Positions 52,355 through 61,410 of a DNA stretch of 64,000 bases are shown piece after piece (positions within the stretch are counted from its first letter, which is position 1; each line of letters opens with the position of its first letter). The stretch spans positions 1 through 64,000 of the forward strand of contig DAOVIO010000008.1 in assembly GCA_030673645.1 (NCBI GenBank). The letters are read 5' to 3'. The notes beneath the pieces are model-generated. The model did no database searches, had not been told where the DNA came from, and saw only the letters and a program-made list of their open reading frames with translations. Origin of the DNA: JAGLSB01 sp023135955. GTDB taxonomy: Bacteria > Bacteroidota > Bacteroidia > Bacteroidales > GCA-2748055. A program made the position numbers and the translations under genes.

Positions 52355-53314
52355 ATGAGTAGAACAGTTTTCATATTAGTATTAATATTTACAAATATTC
52401 AAATATTTGGTCAGTTAAGTCTCTTGTCCACTCTTGAAAAAGACAGTATTAAAATTGGTGAGCAATTAGAATATAATCTAATCCTTAATTCACCTAATGC
52501 AATTCATTCTTTTGTGACAGATACACGAGGATTAGAAAATTCAGGCCTCGAAATTATTGTTGCTCAAATGGATTCAATTCTAGACAACGATCATTTTATT
52601 TATAGACAAAATTATATTCTAACGGTTTTCGATTCAGGAAGATATATTCTGCCTTCTTTGCCAGTGCTTGTCAATGATAACAAAAGATTGGATACATTAT
52701 ATACAGATGAATTATTTTTGATGGTGTACTCTCCTGAAATAGACACTACACAAGAGATTATGGATATAAAGGATACCGTTAATACTCCTTTTAATTTATC
52801 GGAGATTGTGCCTTATATTCCATGGATTGCAGGAGGTGTAGCTTTGATTATTGCCATATTAATATTAAGATGGTATCTGAGGAGAAAGAAAAAAGTTATT
52901 GAAGAAAAAGAAAATATTCCTGCACATATTAAAGCCTTTAACAAACTCGATCAGATTAAGGAAACAAAACTCTGGCAGCACGGCAAGGTAAAAGATTATT
53001 ATGTTGAATTGTCTGATACTGTAAGGACATATATTGAAGATAGATATGAAATACCTGCAATGGAATCTGTTACATGGGAAATTCTTGAGAAATTCAATAA
53101 ATATTCTTATGACGATGACTTCCAGGTTGAAATTCTAGAAGACCTGTTAAATCTTTCTGACCTTGTAAAGTTTGCAAAAGAGAATCCAGATCCTTCTGAA
53201 AATGAAACTCATCTGAGTCAGGCCTATATATTTGTTGAGAAAACTAAAATTGTTGAAGCTCCTAAGACTGAAGATATTCAGGATGAAGCTGATATTGAAA
53301 AGCAAAATATTTAA
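52355..53314 (+). CDS. Bat operon membrane protein, DUF4381/BatD-like
   Basis: A 319-residue protein with a signal peptide (residues 1-19, ending IFG), a periplasmic beta domain (about 20-145), one transmembrane helix (VPYIPWIAGGVALIIAILIL, 150-169), and a cytoplasmic helical domain containing ALL/VYVEL-type KVKDYYVELSDTVRTYIEDR. This layout is the usual partner between DUF58 and BatA in Bacteroidetes. It abuts DUF58 and is 3 bp from BatA. Role is inferred from the operon. Confidence 0.8.
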   Translation: MSRTVFILVLIFTNIQIFGQLSLLSTLEKDSIKIGEQLEYNLILNSPNAIHSFVTDTRGLENSGLEIIVAQMDSILDNDHFIYRQNYILTVFDSGRYILPSLPVLVNDNKRLDTLYTDELFLMVYSPEIDTTQEIMDIKDTVNTPFNLSEIVPYIPWIAGGVALIIAILILRWYLRRKKKVIEEKENIPAHIKAFNKLDQIKETKLWQHGKVKDYYVELSDTVRTYIEDRYEIPAMESVTWEILEKFNKYSYDDDFQVEILEDLLNLSDLVKFAKENPDPSENETHLSQAYIFVEKTKIVEAPKTEDIQDEADIEKQNI

Positions 53315-53317
53315 GAT

Positions 53318-54310
53318 ATGTTTAATTACGATTTTGCAAATCCCGGATTTTTATTTCTGCTGCTAGTGCTGCCACTAATAGTAGTTTTTTATATATTCCG
53401 ACAAAGAAAGGATACTCCTGATATCAAACTTTCATCTCTTTCAGTGTTTTCCGGATCAAAAATTCCTTTCAGATTAATCTTAAAGCATTTTTTATTTGGA
53501 TTAAGACTAATTGCTATGGCTTTACTTATTATTGCTTTAGCCCGTCCACAATCGACCGATTCATGGAGCGAGACATCAACGGAAGGAATAGATATCACAC
53601 TTTGTCTGGACGTTTCAGGAAGTATGCGGGCTATGGATTTGAAGCCGGACAGATTAGAAGCAGCAAAAAATGTGGCTTCCGAATTTATTAATGGTAGAGA
53701 AAACGATAGGATTGCAATTGTAGCTTTTAGTGGAGAAAGTTTTACGGTTTGTCCTCTAACTTCAGACAGAGCCATTGCTGTTAATCAGCTGAATGATCTG
53801 AAATTTGGGATGATTGAAGATGGCACTGCAATAGGAATGGGACTGGCTACCTCGGTAAACAGACTTAAAGACAGCGACGCAGTTTCTAAAGTAGTTATAT
53901 TATTAACTGACGGAGTTAATAATTCAGGAACCATAGGGCCGCTTACGGCTGCTGAGATTGCAAATGAATTTGGAATCAGAATCTATACTATTGGTATTGG
54001 CACTCAAGGAACTGCTCCAATTCAGGTTCAAACGCCTTTTGGTACGAGAACGCAGCAAATGCAGGTTGAGATTGATGAAGATGTATTGAAAGAAATTTCT
54101 GAAAAAACAGGGGGTATGTATTTTAGAGCTACAGATAATCAGTCACTTAAAGAGATTTATGTTGAAATTGACAAGCTGGAGAAAACCATACTCGATACTC
54201 AGGATTACAGCAAGAAGCATGAGGAATATTTTATATTTCTTCTTATTGGAATTGGATTAATATTATTGGATAAAGTATTGAGTTTAACAATTTTAAAATC
54301 ATTGACTTAA
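53318..54310 (+). CDS. batA: BatA, vWA-domain inner-membrane protein
   Basis: A 330-residue protein with two N-terminal hydrophobic helices (about 8-25 and 58-75, BatA-type DUF1550 region) and one at the C-terminus (FIFLLIGIGLILLDKVL). The vWA domain has an intact MIDAS: DVSGSM (about 92-97), T in DGTAIGMG, and LLTDGVNNSG. Bat proteins were first tied to aerotolerance in Bacteroides fragilis and form an envelope complex. It is 3 bp after the preceding gene and 9 bp before batB. Confidence 0.93.
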   Translation: MFNYDFANPGFLFLLLVLPLIVVFYIFRQRKDTPDIKLSSLSVFSGSKIPFRLILKHFLFGLRLIAMALLIIALARPQSTDSWSETSTEGIDITLCLDVSGSMRAMDLKPDRLEAAKNVASEFINGRENDRIAIVAFSGESFTVCPLTSDRAIAVNQLNDLKFGMIEDGTAIGMGLATSVNRLKDSDAVSKVVILLTDGVNNSGTIGPLTAAEIANEFGIRIYTIGIGTQGTAPIQVQTPFGTRTQQMQVEIDEDVLKEISEKTGGMYFRATDNQSLKEIYVEIDKLEKTILDTQDYSKKHEEYFIFLLIGIGLILLDKVLSLTILKSLT

Positions 54311-54319
54311 AATCAGGAC

Positions 54320-55363
54320 ATGATAAGGTTTGAAAGAATTGAAATATTATATTTATTGATTGTAATTCCGGTTTTGGTGCTGCTATACCTGATTGCCGTA
54401 CATTCTTCGAAGAGAAAATTTAAAAAGTTTGCTTCCTACGAGATGAAAGAATTTCTTTTTCCATTGGAATCTGGTTTCAGGAAAGCATTGAAATTTGGTA
54501 TTTGGATATTAGCCTACGGTATTCTAATAATCGCTTTAGCCGGCCCTCAAGTTGGGTCAAAGCTAAAAGAAGTACAAAAAAGAGGAAGAGAAATTGTAAT
54601 TGCATTAGATGTTTCTAATTCAATGCTGTCGGAAGATATTAAACCGAACAGGCTCGAAATGGCGAAACAATCATTAAGCCGAATGTTGAATGAGATGGAA
54701 GATGACAAGGTTGGATTAATTGTTTTTGCAGGCGATGCTTATACCCAGATTCCCATTACTAACGATTACGGAGCTGCTCGTCTTTTTTTGAATACTGTAT
54801 CACCTGAGATTGTATCGAAGCAGGGCACAGCTGTTGCTGCTGCAATTGAACTTGCCAGTCGTTCTTTTACTCCTGAATCAGGGAATGGAAATCAATATGG
54901 TGCTAAATCGAGGGCAATTATTATTATCACAGATGGTGAAAACCATGAAGGGGATGCTATCGTTGCTGCAAAAGAAGCAGCAGATAAAGGAATAATTATA
55001 CATACCATTGGTTTGGGGAGTCCTGAAGGAGTTCCAATTCCAATTTACCCGGGAAGTCGTGAATTCAGAAGAGACAAAGACGGAAATGTTGTTGTAAGTA
55101 AACTGGAAGAAACGGTTCTGAAGCAAATCGCAGGAATAACAAAGGGCTATTATGTAAGGGCAGGGAAAAATACTGCGGGTATTCAGCAACTTATGCTAAA
55201 GATTAATGAGCTCGAAACGGAAGAGTATACCACAAAGGTTTTTGCTGAATATATAGAACGATATCAGTTTTTTGTTGCGATAGCTCTTTTTTTATTGCTG
55301 ATAGAATTTTTGATAATGCAGAAAAAGAGTTTATGGATGAGTAAATTTAAATTATTTGTTTGA
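54320..55363 (+). CDS. batB: BatB, vWA-domain inner-membrane protein
   Basis: A 347-residue paralogue of BatA with the same layout: helices at about 7-25 and 57-74, a vWA domain with DVSNSML (MIDAS with Asn replacing the usual Gly), GTAVAAAIELA and IIIITDGENHEGD, and a C-terminal helix (FVAIALFLLLIEFLIM). It should pair with BatA in the membrane. Its stop lies 1 base before the batC ATG. Confidence 0.93.
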   Translation: MIRFERIEILYLLIVIPVLVLLYLIAVHSSKRKFKKFASYEMKEFLFPLESGFRKALKFGIWILAYGILIIALAGPQVGSKLKEVQKRGREIVIALDVSNSMLSEDIKPNRLEMAKQSLSRMLNEMEDDKVGLIVFAGDAYTQIPITNDYGAARLFLNTVSPEIVSKQGTAVAAAIELASRSFTPESGNGNQYGAKSRAIIIITDGENHEGDAIVAAKEAADKGIIIHTIGLGSPEGVPIPIYPGSREFRRDKDGNVVVSKLEETVLKQIAGITKGYYVRAGKNTAGIQQLMLKINELETEEYTTKVFAEYIERYQFFVAIALFLLLIEFLIMQKKSLWMSKFKLFV

Positions 55364-55364
55364 G

Positions 55365-56057
55365 ATGAAGATATCAGTAATTATTCTGTTAAGTATGGTA
55401 TTTCTACCTTTGTCTTACGGGCAAAAGGAGAGGTCTTATAATAGAACAGGCGTAAAAAATTATAACTTAGGTGAATATAACAATGCAGAAGTAGATTTTA
55501 TGAAGGCGCTGGAAGTTGATTCAACAGCCTTTGCGGCCAATTACAATACTGCAGCTACTCTATACAAACTTGAAAAATATGGAGAAGCAAACGAGATTCT
55601 TGCAAAGCTTGCAAACAATATTGAAAGCCCTCAACATCTTCCTGATATGCTGCATAATCTTGGGAATAATTTTTTGAAGCAAGATATGTACGAGCAAAGC
55701 ATTGAAGCTTATAAGAATTCCTTACGTCTAAGACCCAGTGACGATGAAAGCAGATACAACCTCGCTTATGCACAAGCAAAGTTAAAGCAGCAGCAAGAAG
55801 AAAATAAGGACGACCAGAAACAGGATCAGGATAATAAGGATCAAGACGATCAGGAAGACAAGAAGGAAGATCAGCAGGAGCAACAGAATGAGGAAAATAA
55901 AGAACAGCAACAACAGCAACCTGAACCTAAGGAATTGTCAAAAGAAGATGTAGAAAGGATTCTTCAGGCAATTCAGGAACAAGAAAAGGATGTAAAAGAA
56001 AAAGTTGATAAAGAAAAAGCCAAAGTTCAAAAAGTAAAAACAGAAAAGGATTGGTAA
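55365..56057 (+). CDS. batC: BatC, exported TPR protein with Gln/Asp/Glu-rich tail
   Basis: From ATG 55365 the protein has 230 residues; a TTG start 9 bases earlier would overlap batB and is less likely. A signal peptide (MKISVIILLSMVFLPLSYGQ) is followed by three TPR units to about residue 140. A very hydrophilic low-complexity tail (KQDQDNKDQDDQEDKKED, then QQQQQPEPKELSKEDVERIL) ends in a coiled-coil-like lysine-rich stretch. It is 1 bp before batD. TPR units suggest assembly with BatA/BatB in the periplasm. Confidence 0.9.
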   Translation: MKISVIILLSMVFLPLSYGQKERSYNRTGVKNYNLGEYNNAEVDFMKALEVDSTAFAANYNTAATLYKLEKYGEANEILAKLANNIESPQHLPDMLHNLGNNFLKQDMYEQSIEAYKNSLRLRPSDDESRYNLAYAQAKLKQQQEENKDDQKQDQDNKDQDDQEDKKEDQQEQQNEENKEQQQQQPEPKELSKEDVERILQAIQEQEKDVKEKVDKEKAKVQKVKTEKDW

Positions 56058-56058
56058 A

Positions 56059-57864
56059 ATGAGAAGTTTAGTGAAATCATCTCATATTAAATTATTTATC
56101 TTATTGATATCGTTTTATTTCGGTATTAGTTCCCTTGTAATTGCTCAGGAAAAAACCATTAAGGCAAGTGCTCCTTCGGTAGTTCAAGCTGGCACTGCCT
56201 TTAATTATTTGCTTTCTGGTGAAAACCAGGGGGAGGTGACCCTTGCTCCTCCAACTGGTGTGCGAATTCTGGCCGGACCATCTCAAATGGTAAGCTTCCG
56301 TAGCTCAAATATTAATGGAAGAATGCAATCTGTTAAAGAAGTTAGTTATACTTATGTTATGATAGCTGACAAAGAGGGTGATTATATTATTCCTTCGGCA
56401 TTAATTAAGTCGGGTCGCAAAGAATACATATCTAATGAAGTAAGGTTTAAAGCTGTTAATTCATCTTCAAGCATTGGCGAATCTACATCAACCGGACTGC
56501 CACCAGCTGTTATTGTTCAACTTATTCCATCAAAAAGAAGTATTTATGAAGGAGAACAAATTGTCTTATCAACCAAAGTTTTAGTTAGGGAACAACTTCA
56601 GATAACTGGATTGAATTCTGCTTCTTCTGAAGGATTTTGGACAGAAGTTCTGGAGCCTGATGAGTTCGCCTTAAATGAAACAGTTGAAGGGCAGGCATAT
56701 AGGACTCAGGTTATTAAACGCGATTTACTTACTGCTCAGAAAAAAGGAGAAGTAAAAATCGGGCCCTCAGTTATGGATGTAACCATTCAGAAAAAAGTAA
56801 AAAGTAGAAACAGTTTTTTCAATGATCCATTTTTTGATAATGCTTTTGGATCTTATGAAAATGTTCCACAGTCAGTTAAGTCAAATATTCTTACATTAAA
56901 TATTAAACCTTTACCTGATAATGCGCCGGAAAATTTTAAAGGTGCAGTAGGAAGTTTTAAGATTACTTCAAGTTTGAACAAGGACAGTATAGAAACTAAT
57001 GATGCCATTTCCCTTATAGTTAAATATTCGGGGAAAGGTAACCTAAGTCTTATTACAGCACCTGATCTTGATTTACCACCGGATCTGGAAGTGTTTGAAC
57101 CCAAGAGAGTAGCGAAGTTAAAACATGATGTTTCGGGCACTACAGGAACATTAAGTTTTGAATACACACTTATTCCCAGACATTCGGGAAATTACAGAAT
57201 TTCACCTATTAATATTAGTTTCTTTAATCCTGGTACAGCTCGGTACGATCGTTATATATCAGATGTTTTTGAATTTTTCGCGACAGGCGAAAATAATGAA
57301 TCTGAAAAAGGAGGAATGATTAGTGGTGGATTTTTCAGAGATGAGGTATCAAATCTTAATACAGATATTGTTTATATTAAAACTTCTTCTCCAAAACTAT
57401 ATATCAATGGCAGCTACCTGATATTGAAAAATGGGGTATACATTTATTTTGTCTCCGGCTTATTAATGCTTGTAATATCTTTTTTCTTGTGGAGAAAGAA
57501 ACTTGAAAAAGAGTCGGATGTATTTTATACCCGAAATAAAAAGGCATGGAAAAAGACTAAGAAACGACTTAAAAGAGGATCCGAATTACTTAAAAAGGAT
57601 GATGATGGATTTTATGAGGAAATATTAAGAGCAATAGAAGATTACCTGGCCGATAGGTTAAGCATAAATAAATCTGATTTATCTCGCGAGAAAATTAAAT
57701 CTGAACTTGCTCTCCGAAAACTGCCTGAAGAAGTAATAATAATTTTAATGCAACTTATGGATGATTGTGAAATTGCCAGATATTCGACTGAAGAAAGTGC
57801 TGATAAGAAGAAAGTTTATGAGAATGCAGTAAGGTGCTTAACTGAAATTGAACAAAAGCTTTAA
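56059..57864 (+). CDS. batD: BatD, exported membrane-anchored protein
   Basis: A 601-residue protein with an N-terminal signal (LFILLISFYFGISSLVIAQ), three or more Ig-like beta domains (for example IKASAPSVVQAGTAFNYLLS, VIVQLIPSKRSIYEGEQIVL, FKITSSLNKDSIETNDAISL), one transmembrane helix (IYFVSGLLMLVISFFLW, about 468-484), and a cytoplasmic helical tail. This is the standard BatD (oxygen tolerance protein) layout. Start and stop abut batC and the next gene. Confidence 0.92.
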   Translation: MRSLVKSSHIKLFILLISFYFGISSLVIAQEKTIKASAPSVVQAGTAFNYLLSGENQGEVTLAPPTGVRILAGPSQMVSFRSSNINGRMQSVKEVSYTYVMIADKEGDYIIPSALIKSGRKEYISNEVRFKAVNSSSSIGESTSTGLPPAVIVQLIPSKRSIYEGEQIVLSTKVLVREQLQITGLNSASSEGFWTEVLEPDEFALNETVEGQAYRTQVIKRDLLTAQKKGEVKIGPSVMDVTIQKKVKSRNSFFNDPFFDNAFGSYENVPQSVKSNILTLNIKPLPDNAPENFKGAVGSFKITSSLNKDSIETNDAISLIVKYSGKGNLSLITAPDLDLPPDLEVFEPKRVAKLKHDVSGTTGTLSFEYTLIPRHSGNYRISPINISFFNPGTARYDRYISDVFEFFATGENNESEKGGMISGGFFRDEVSNLNTDIVYIKTSSPKLYINGSYLILKNGVYIYFVSGLLMLVISFFLWRKKLEKESDVFYTRNKKAWKKTKKRLKRGSELLKKDDDGFYEEILRAIEDYLADRLSINKSDLSREKIKSELALRKLPEEVIIILMQLMDDCEIARYSTEESADKKKVYENAVRCLTEIEQKL

Positions 57865-57867
57865 AAA

Positions 57868-58629
57868 ATGAAAAGGAATTTTGTCAGTTTTATATTGCTA
57901 ATTGTATCAGTATTTATGCTTGAGGCTAGCCCTGAAGTAGATACTTTATTTAACCAGGCGAATAAACTATATCAACAATCCGAATATGAAAAAGCTATTG
58001 GCTTTTATTCTAAAATTGACAGTCTGGGCTACAAGTCCTCTGAAGTTTATTTTAATATGGCGAATTCATATTTTCGTTCCAATAAACTTGGTAAAGCCAG
58101 ATTATACTATGAACGAGCCCTGTTAATTAGCCCATCTGATGAAGAGATTAATGCGAATTTGGAATTTCTGGAATCCATGCTTACCGATAGATTTGATATG
58201 GTTCCTGAATTTTTTATTAAAACATGGTTAAGAAAGGTTATTTTGGGTCTACATCCAGATAAGTGGATGATAATTAGTTTAATTTTATTTACTCTTTTTC
58301 TCATTGGTGGTTTAATCTATATTTTTATAAAATCCATAGCAATCCGGAGAATTGGAATTCTTGTTGCTATTGTAGCCTTTTTTCTTTCAACTTTCAGCTT
58401 TGGATTGTCATTTATTAGTTATCAGAAAGTTTCGGAACCCTTAACAGCAGTTATTATGGAAGGCGGACAAGTAGTGAAATCTGCACCCAGACAGAGTGGA
58501 AAGGAATTGTTTATTTTACATCTGGGTAGCAAAGTATATATCGAAAATTCTATAGATACCTGGAAAGAAATAAGAATAAGTGATGGCCGAAAAGGTTGGG
58601 TTCCTGCCGAAAGTATTGAGGGAATTTAA
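57868..58629 (+). CDS. batE: BatE, TPR protein with membrane helices and SH3-like end
   Basis: A 253-residue protein. A signal peptide (residues 1-20) precedes two to three TPR units (VYFNMANSYFRSNKLGKARL, YYERALLISPSDEEINANLE), then two transmembrane helices (about 130-152 and 158-180), and a C-terminal bacterial SH3-like domain (VVKSAPRQSGKELFILHLGS, DTWKEIRISDGRKGWVPAES). This matches BatE. It is the last gene of the operon, 3 bp after batD. Confidence 0.9.
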   Translation: MKRNFVSFILLIVSVFMLEASPEVDTLFNQANKLYQQSEYEKAIGFYSKIDSLGYKSSEVYFNMANSYFRSNKLGKARLYYERALLISPSDEEINANLEFLESMLTDRFDMVPEFFIKTWLRKVILGLHPDKWMIISLILFTLFLIGGLIYIFIKSIAIRRIGILVAIVAFFLSTFSFGLSFISYQKVSEPLTAVIMEGGQVVKSAPRQSGKELFILHLGSKVYIENSIDTWKEIRISDGRKGWVPAESIEGI

Positions 58630-58649
58630 AATTCAAATTCATATATTTG
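58615..58649 (+). promoter_or_regulatory. Putative promoter of the MBOAT-SGNH pair
   Basis: TTG at 58616-58618 and TATATTTG at 58642-58649 (23-base spacer) lie across the end of batE and the gap, ending 37 bases before the ATG at 58687. Confidence 0.55.
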
Positions 58650-58686
58650 GCAATTATTTTTTTTAATTCTCAATTGGGATACACAA

Positions 58687-60111
58687 ATGCTATTCAATTC
58701 AACTGTATTTTTTGGATTCTTCCTCATTGTATTGATAGCCTATTTCAGCTTTAAAAAATCTTACAAACTTCAAAATATTCTTTTACTAATCTCCAGTTAT
58801 GTCTTCTATGGGTACTGGGATTGGCGATTTTTATTTCTTATTGCTCTGTCAACTGTCATCGACTTTTTTGTCGGGAAAACTCTTCATGGAGAACAAAATG
58901 AGAGAAAACGTAAACAGTTACTATTTATTTCCGTCTTTGCTAATCTGTCGATACTTGGATTTTTTAAATACTTCAATTTTTTTGCAGATAGTTTTACAGA
59001 TGTACTAAATCTTTTTGGTTTTCATGGAGATATGATAACACTTAAGGTTATCCTACCGGTTGGCATTTCATTCTATACATTCCAAACGATGAGCTATACT
59101 ATCGATATTTATAGGAAGAAACTGAAACCTACAAAAGATTTTATCGATTTTGCTCTTTTTGTGTCATTTTTCCCTCAGCTTGTTGCTGGTCCAATTGAAA
59201 GGGCTGTTAATCTATTGCCACAGATATCTAAAGCTAGAATAATAAAAAAGGAGCAGATTTATGCCGGTATATTTTTAATTCTATGGGGATACTTTAAGAA
59301 AGTTGTTATTGCTGATAATATGGGATTGCTGGCAGATAGAATTTTTAATAATTATGAATCCTTTCATGGTATTGATTTATATATTGGTATTATCGCCTTT
59401 AGTATTCAGATTTATGGTGATTTCTCCGGTTATTCAGATATTGCCAGGGGAATTGCTAAATTATTAGGATTTGATCTGATGGTTAATTTTCGATTACCAT
59501 ATTTTGCAATAAACCCAAGTGATTTCTGGAACCGATGGCATATTTCACTTTCCAGTTGGCTACGTGATTATCTATACATATCCTTAGGGGGAAATAGGAA
59601 GGGTAATCTAAAAACTTACAGGAATTTGGGCCTGACAATGCTGCTAGGGGGCTTATGGCATGGTGCTTCCTGGAATTTTGTTCTGTGGGGAGCATTTCAT
59701 GGTATTATATTGATCGTATATAGATATATTGGATTTGTGAAGCTACCTGATGGTATGAGGGGAATGAATATTAAGGCTATTTTCAAGCGGTGGGGCAGTA
59801 TGATCATTATGTTATTGATCACACTCTTTGGTTGGCTTATCTTTAGAGTGGATTCAATGGATCAATTTGAATACTTTCTAAAATATATGTATCTAAGACC
59901 CAGTGGTTTTACCTCTGAGTTTTTAAAATTAATATTTTGGTTCAGTTTGCCGCTTATTATAATGCAGATCTTTCAACATATTAAGAAAGATTTATTAGTT
60001 GTTTTGCGCCTGCCTAATATAATTTTGATAGTCCTATTTAGTATAATGCTATTAATAATATTCATTTTCGGTGCACAGGAAGCTAGTGAATTCATTTATT
60101 TTCAGTTCTGA
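58687..60111 (+). CDS. MBOAT-family O-acyltransferase (AlgI/DltB-like)
   Basis: A 474-residue integral membrane enzyme with about eleven helices. The MBOAT hallmarks are FPQLVAGPIERAVNLLPQ, DFSGYSDIARGIAKLLGF, NPSDFWNRWHISLSSWLRDY and the catalytic histidine in GGLWHGASWNFVLW (about residue 325). Such enzymes move acyl, usually acetyl, groups across the membrane to a polysaccharide or cell-wall acceptor, with an SGNH or AlgX/DltD-type partner finishing the transfer. That partner seems to be encoded 2 bp downstream. The acceptor is unknown; no alginate genes are present. Confidence 0.92.
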   Translation: MLFNSTVFFGFFLIVLIAYFSFKKSYKLQNILLLISSYVFYGYWDWRFLFLIALSTVIDFFVGKTLHGEQNERKRKQLLFISVFANLSILGFFKYFNFFADSFTDVLNLFGFHGDMITLKVILPVGISFYTFQTMSYTIDIYRKKLKPTKDFIDFALFVSFFPQLVAGPIERAVNLLPQISKARIIKKEQIYAGIFLILWGYFKKVVIADNMGLLADRIFNNYESFHGIDLYIGIIAFSIQIYGDFSGYSDIARGIAKLLGFDLMVNFRLPYFAINPSDFWNRWHISLSSWLRDYLYISLGGNRKGNLKTYRNLGLTMLLGGLWHGASWNFVLWGAFHGIILIVYRYIGFVKLPDGMRGMNIKAIFKRWGSMIIMLLITLFGWLIFRVDSMDQFEYFLKYMYLRPSGFTSEFLKLIFWFSLPLIIMQIFQHIKKDLLVVLRLPNIILIVLFSIMLLIIFIFGAQEASEFIYFQF

Positions 60112-60113
60112 TT

Positions 60114-61130
60114 ATGGATAAACTACCAATTGAAATATTGAAAAAAATTAGCAATAGGAAAATTGTCAGCCTAATCGTAATTCCTTTGCTTGTTGCATTT
60201 TTGGTAAACCTATATTTGATATTTTATTTCGAGAGATTTAGCCCCAATCCTTTCTATTTTATTGTAAATAAAAAACTTAGTATTTTAAAAAAAATTGATA
60301 AGAAAGTTGATTGGCTTGTTGTTGGTGATTCCAGTGGCAATCAGGGTGTAAATCCTGCAATTATTAAAGATTCCATTGGGGGTTCATCTTATAATCTGTG
60401 CACCTTTGCCGATATGGGTCTAATGGATGGTTGTTGGATGCTTGATTATCTGATTAAAAGTGATTTAGCTCCGAAAAATGTTATTATGGTTCAGGTCTAT
60501 GATAGCTGGAATAGAAATGTATATCCTGCTTTATTTGGACAATATCCTTTTAGCTGGATATACAGGAAGGCTGTTGAACCCGAATTATTTATTCCAGAAC
60601 AATATCGGAAAGATGTATTTTACTCTCATTTTCTACCAATTATTCATCAGGCAGACAGAATTCCTGATCGTATAAAAACTTTGCGAAGTTTTAAGCAGAA
60701 ATTGGCTTATATTGATGATAACGGATATAATCCATATACTTTTGGTGTGAATGAATACGAGATCAATGCTGATTTTAAGTATCACCTGAAGTATACAACT
60801 GATAGAGAGCCCTATATATCTCCTCATAACTTGATTGCAATTAAATATTTACAAGAAATATCAGAAAATACCGATATCAATATTTACCTTGCTAATAGTC
60901 CCCTACATGATGAATTATTTGCAGATAGTACATTTAATAAATTTTACACGAAACTAAATGAGATCATTTCCAGTCATTTTAATGAATCGGGAAGGGTTCA
61001 TTATATAAATAATCCTCCAATATTATTCAATAAGAGTCTGTTGCAAAGCTCAGATCATTTAACTGATGAAGGAGCAGAAATTTTCACGCGACATTTGTTA
61101 AAAGAAATATCTAAAGCTAAGCTGGAATGA
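60114..61130 (+). CDS. SGNH-like membrane-anchored partner of the MBOAT protein
   Basis: A 338-residue protein with one N-terminal membrane helix (IVSLIVIPLLVAFLVNLYLIF) and an extracytoplasmic alpha/beta domain. VDWLVVGDSSGNQGVNPAII holds a GDSS motif matching the SGNH/DltD nucleophile block, and QSSDHLTDEGAEIF near the C-terminus supplies the Asp-x-x-His-like block as DHLT. It is 2 bp from the MBOAT gene, so the two should act together in O-acylation at the cell surface. The catalytic assignment is tentative. Confidence 0.75.
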   Translation: MDKLPIEILKKISNRKIVSLIVIPLLVAFLVNLYLIFYFERFSPNPFYFIVNKKLSILKKIDKKVDWLVVGDSSGNQGVNPAIIKDSIGGSSYNLCTFADMGLMDGCWMLDYLIKSDLAPKNVIMVQVYDSWNRNVYPALFGQYPFSWIYRKAVEPELFIPEQYRKDVFYSHFLPIIHQADRIPDRIKTLRSFKQKLAYIDDNGYNPYTFGVNEYEINADFKYHLKYTTDREPYISPHNLIAIKYLQEISENTDINIYLANSPLHDELFADSTFNKFYTKLNEIISSHFNESGRVHYINNPPILFNKSLLQSSDHLTDEGAEIFTRHLLKEISKAKLE

Positions 61131-61194
61131 TTCTAAACTGTAAGACTAAATTATTCATTCTGAAAAAATTAAAAGCTATCTGATAATTTATATT

Positions 61195-61202
61195 TAGCTT
61201 TG
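61195..61202 (+). promoter_or_regulatory. Putative -7 box of the homocysteine operon
   Basis: TAGCTTTG fits TAnnTTTG and stands about 40 bases before the SAM riboswitch core, so the riboswitch would be at the 5' end of the transcript. Confidence 0.5.
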
Positions 61203-61237
61203 CAAGCAAATAAATCTTTCCAAATCGGGATGATTTA

Positions 61238-61330
61238 TATAGAAGAGGGGAGAGAACAGGCTCTTTGAACCTCTAGCAACCGGCCCACCTCGGGAAATGG
61301 TGCTAATACCTGACCCCATTATGGGGAATT
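61238..61330 (+). promoter_or_regulatory. S-box (SAM-I family) riboswitch
   Basis: The block GGGGAGAGAACAGGCTCTTT (61247 on), then GAACCTCTAGCAACCGGCCC, then AAATGGTGCTAATACCTGAC matches the S-box core (K-turn region, GCAACC, and GGTGCTAAxxCCTG). P1 may be closed by GGGG (61247-61250) with CCCC (61314-61317). The same CCCC also pairs with GGGG at 61323-61326 in a CCCCAT-T-ATGGGG hairpin, giving two exclusive folds that could serve as the switch. The genes behind it make homocysteine, the precursor of methionine and SAM, which agrees with SAM sensing. Confidence 0.85.
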
Positions 61331-61410
61331 ATAAATTGTTTTTAAACCCACAATAATAAAAACATAACTGTATATCAGTCTGTTTCAGATTATTGAATAA
61401 ATAAAGTATT

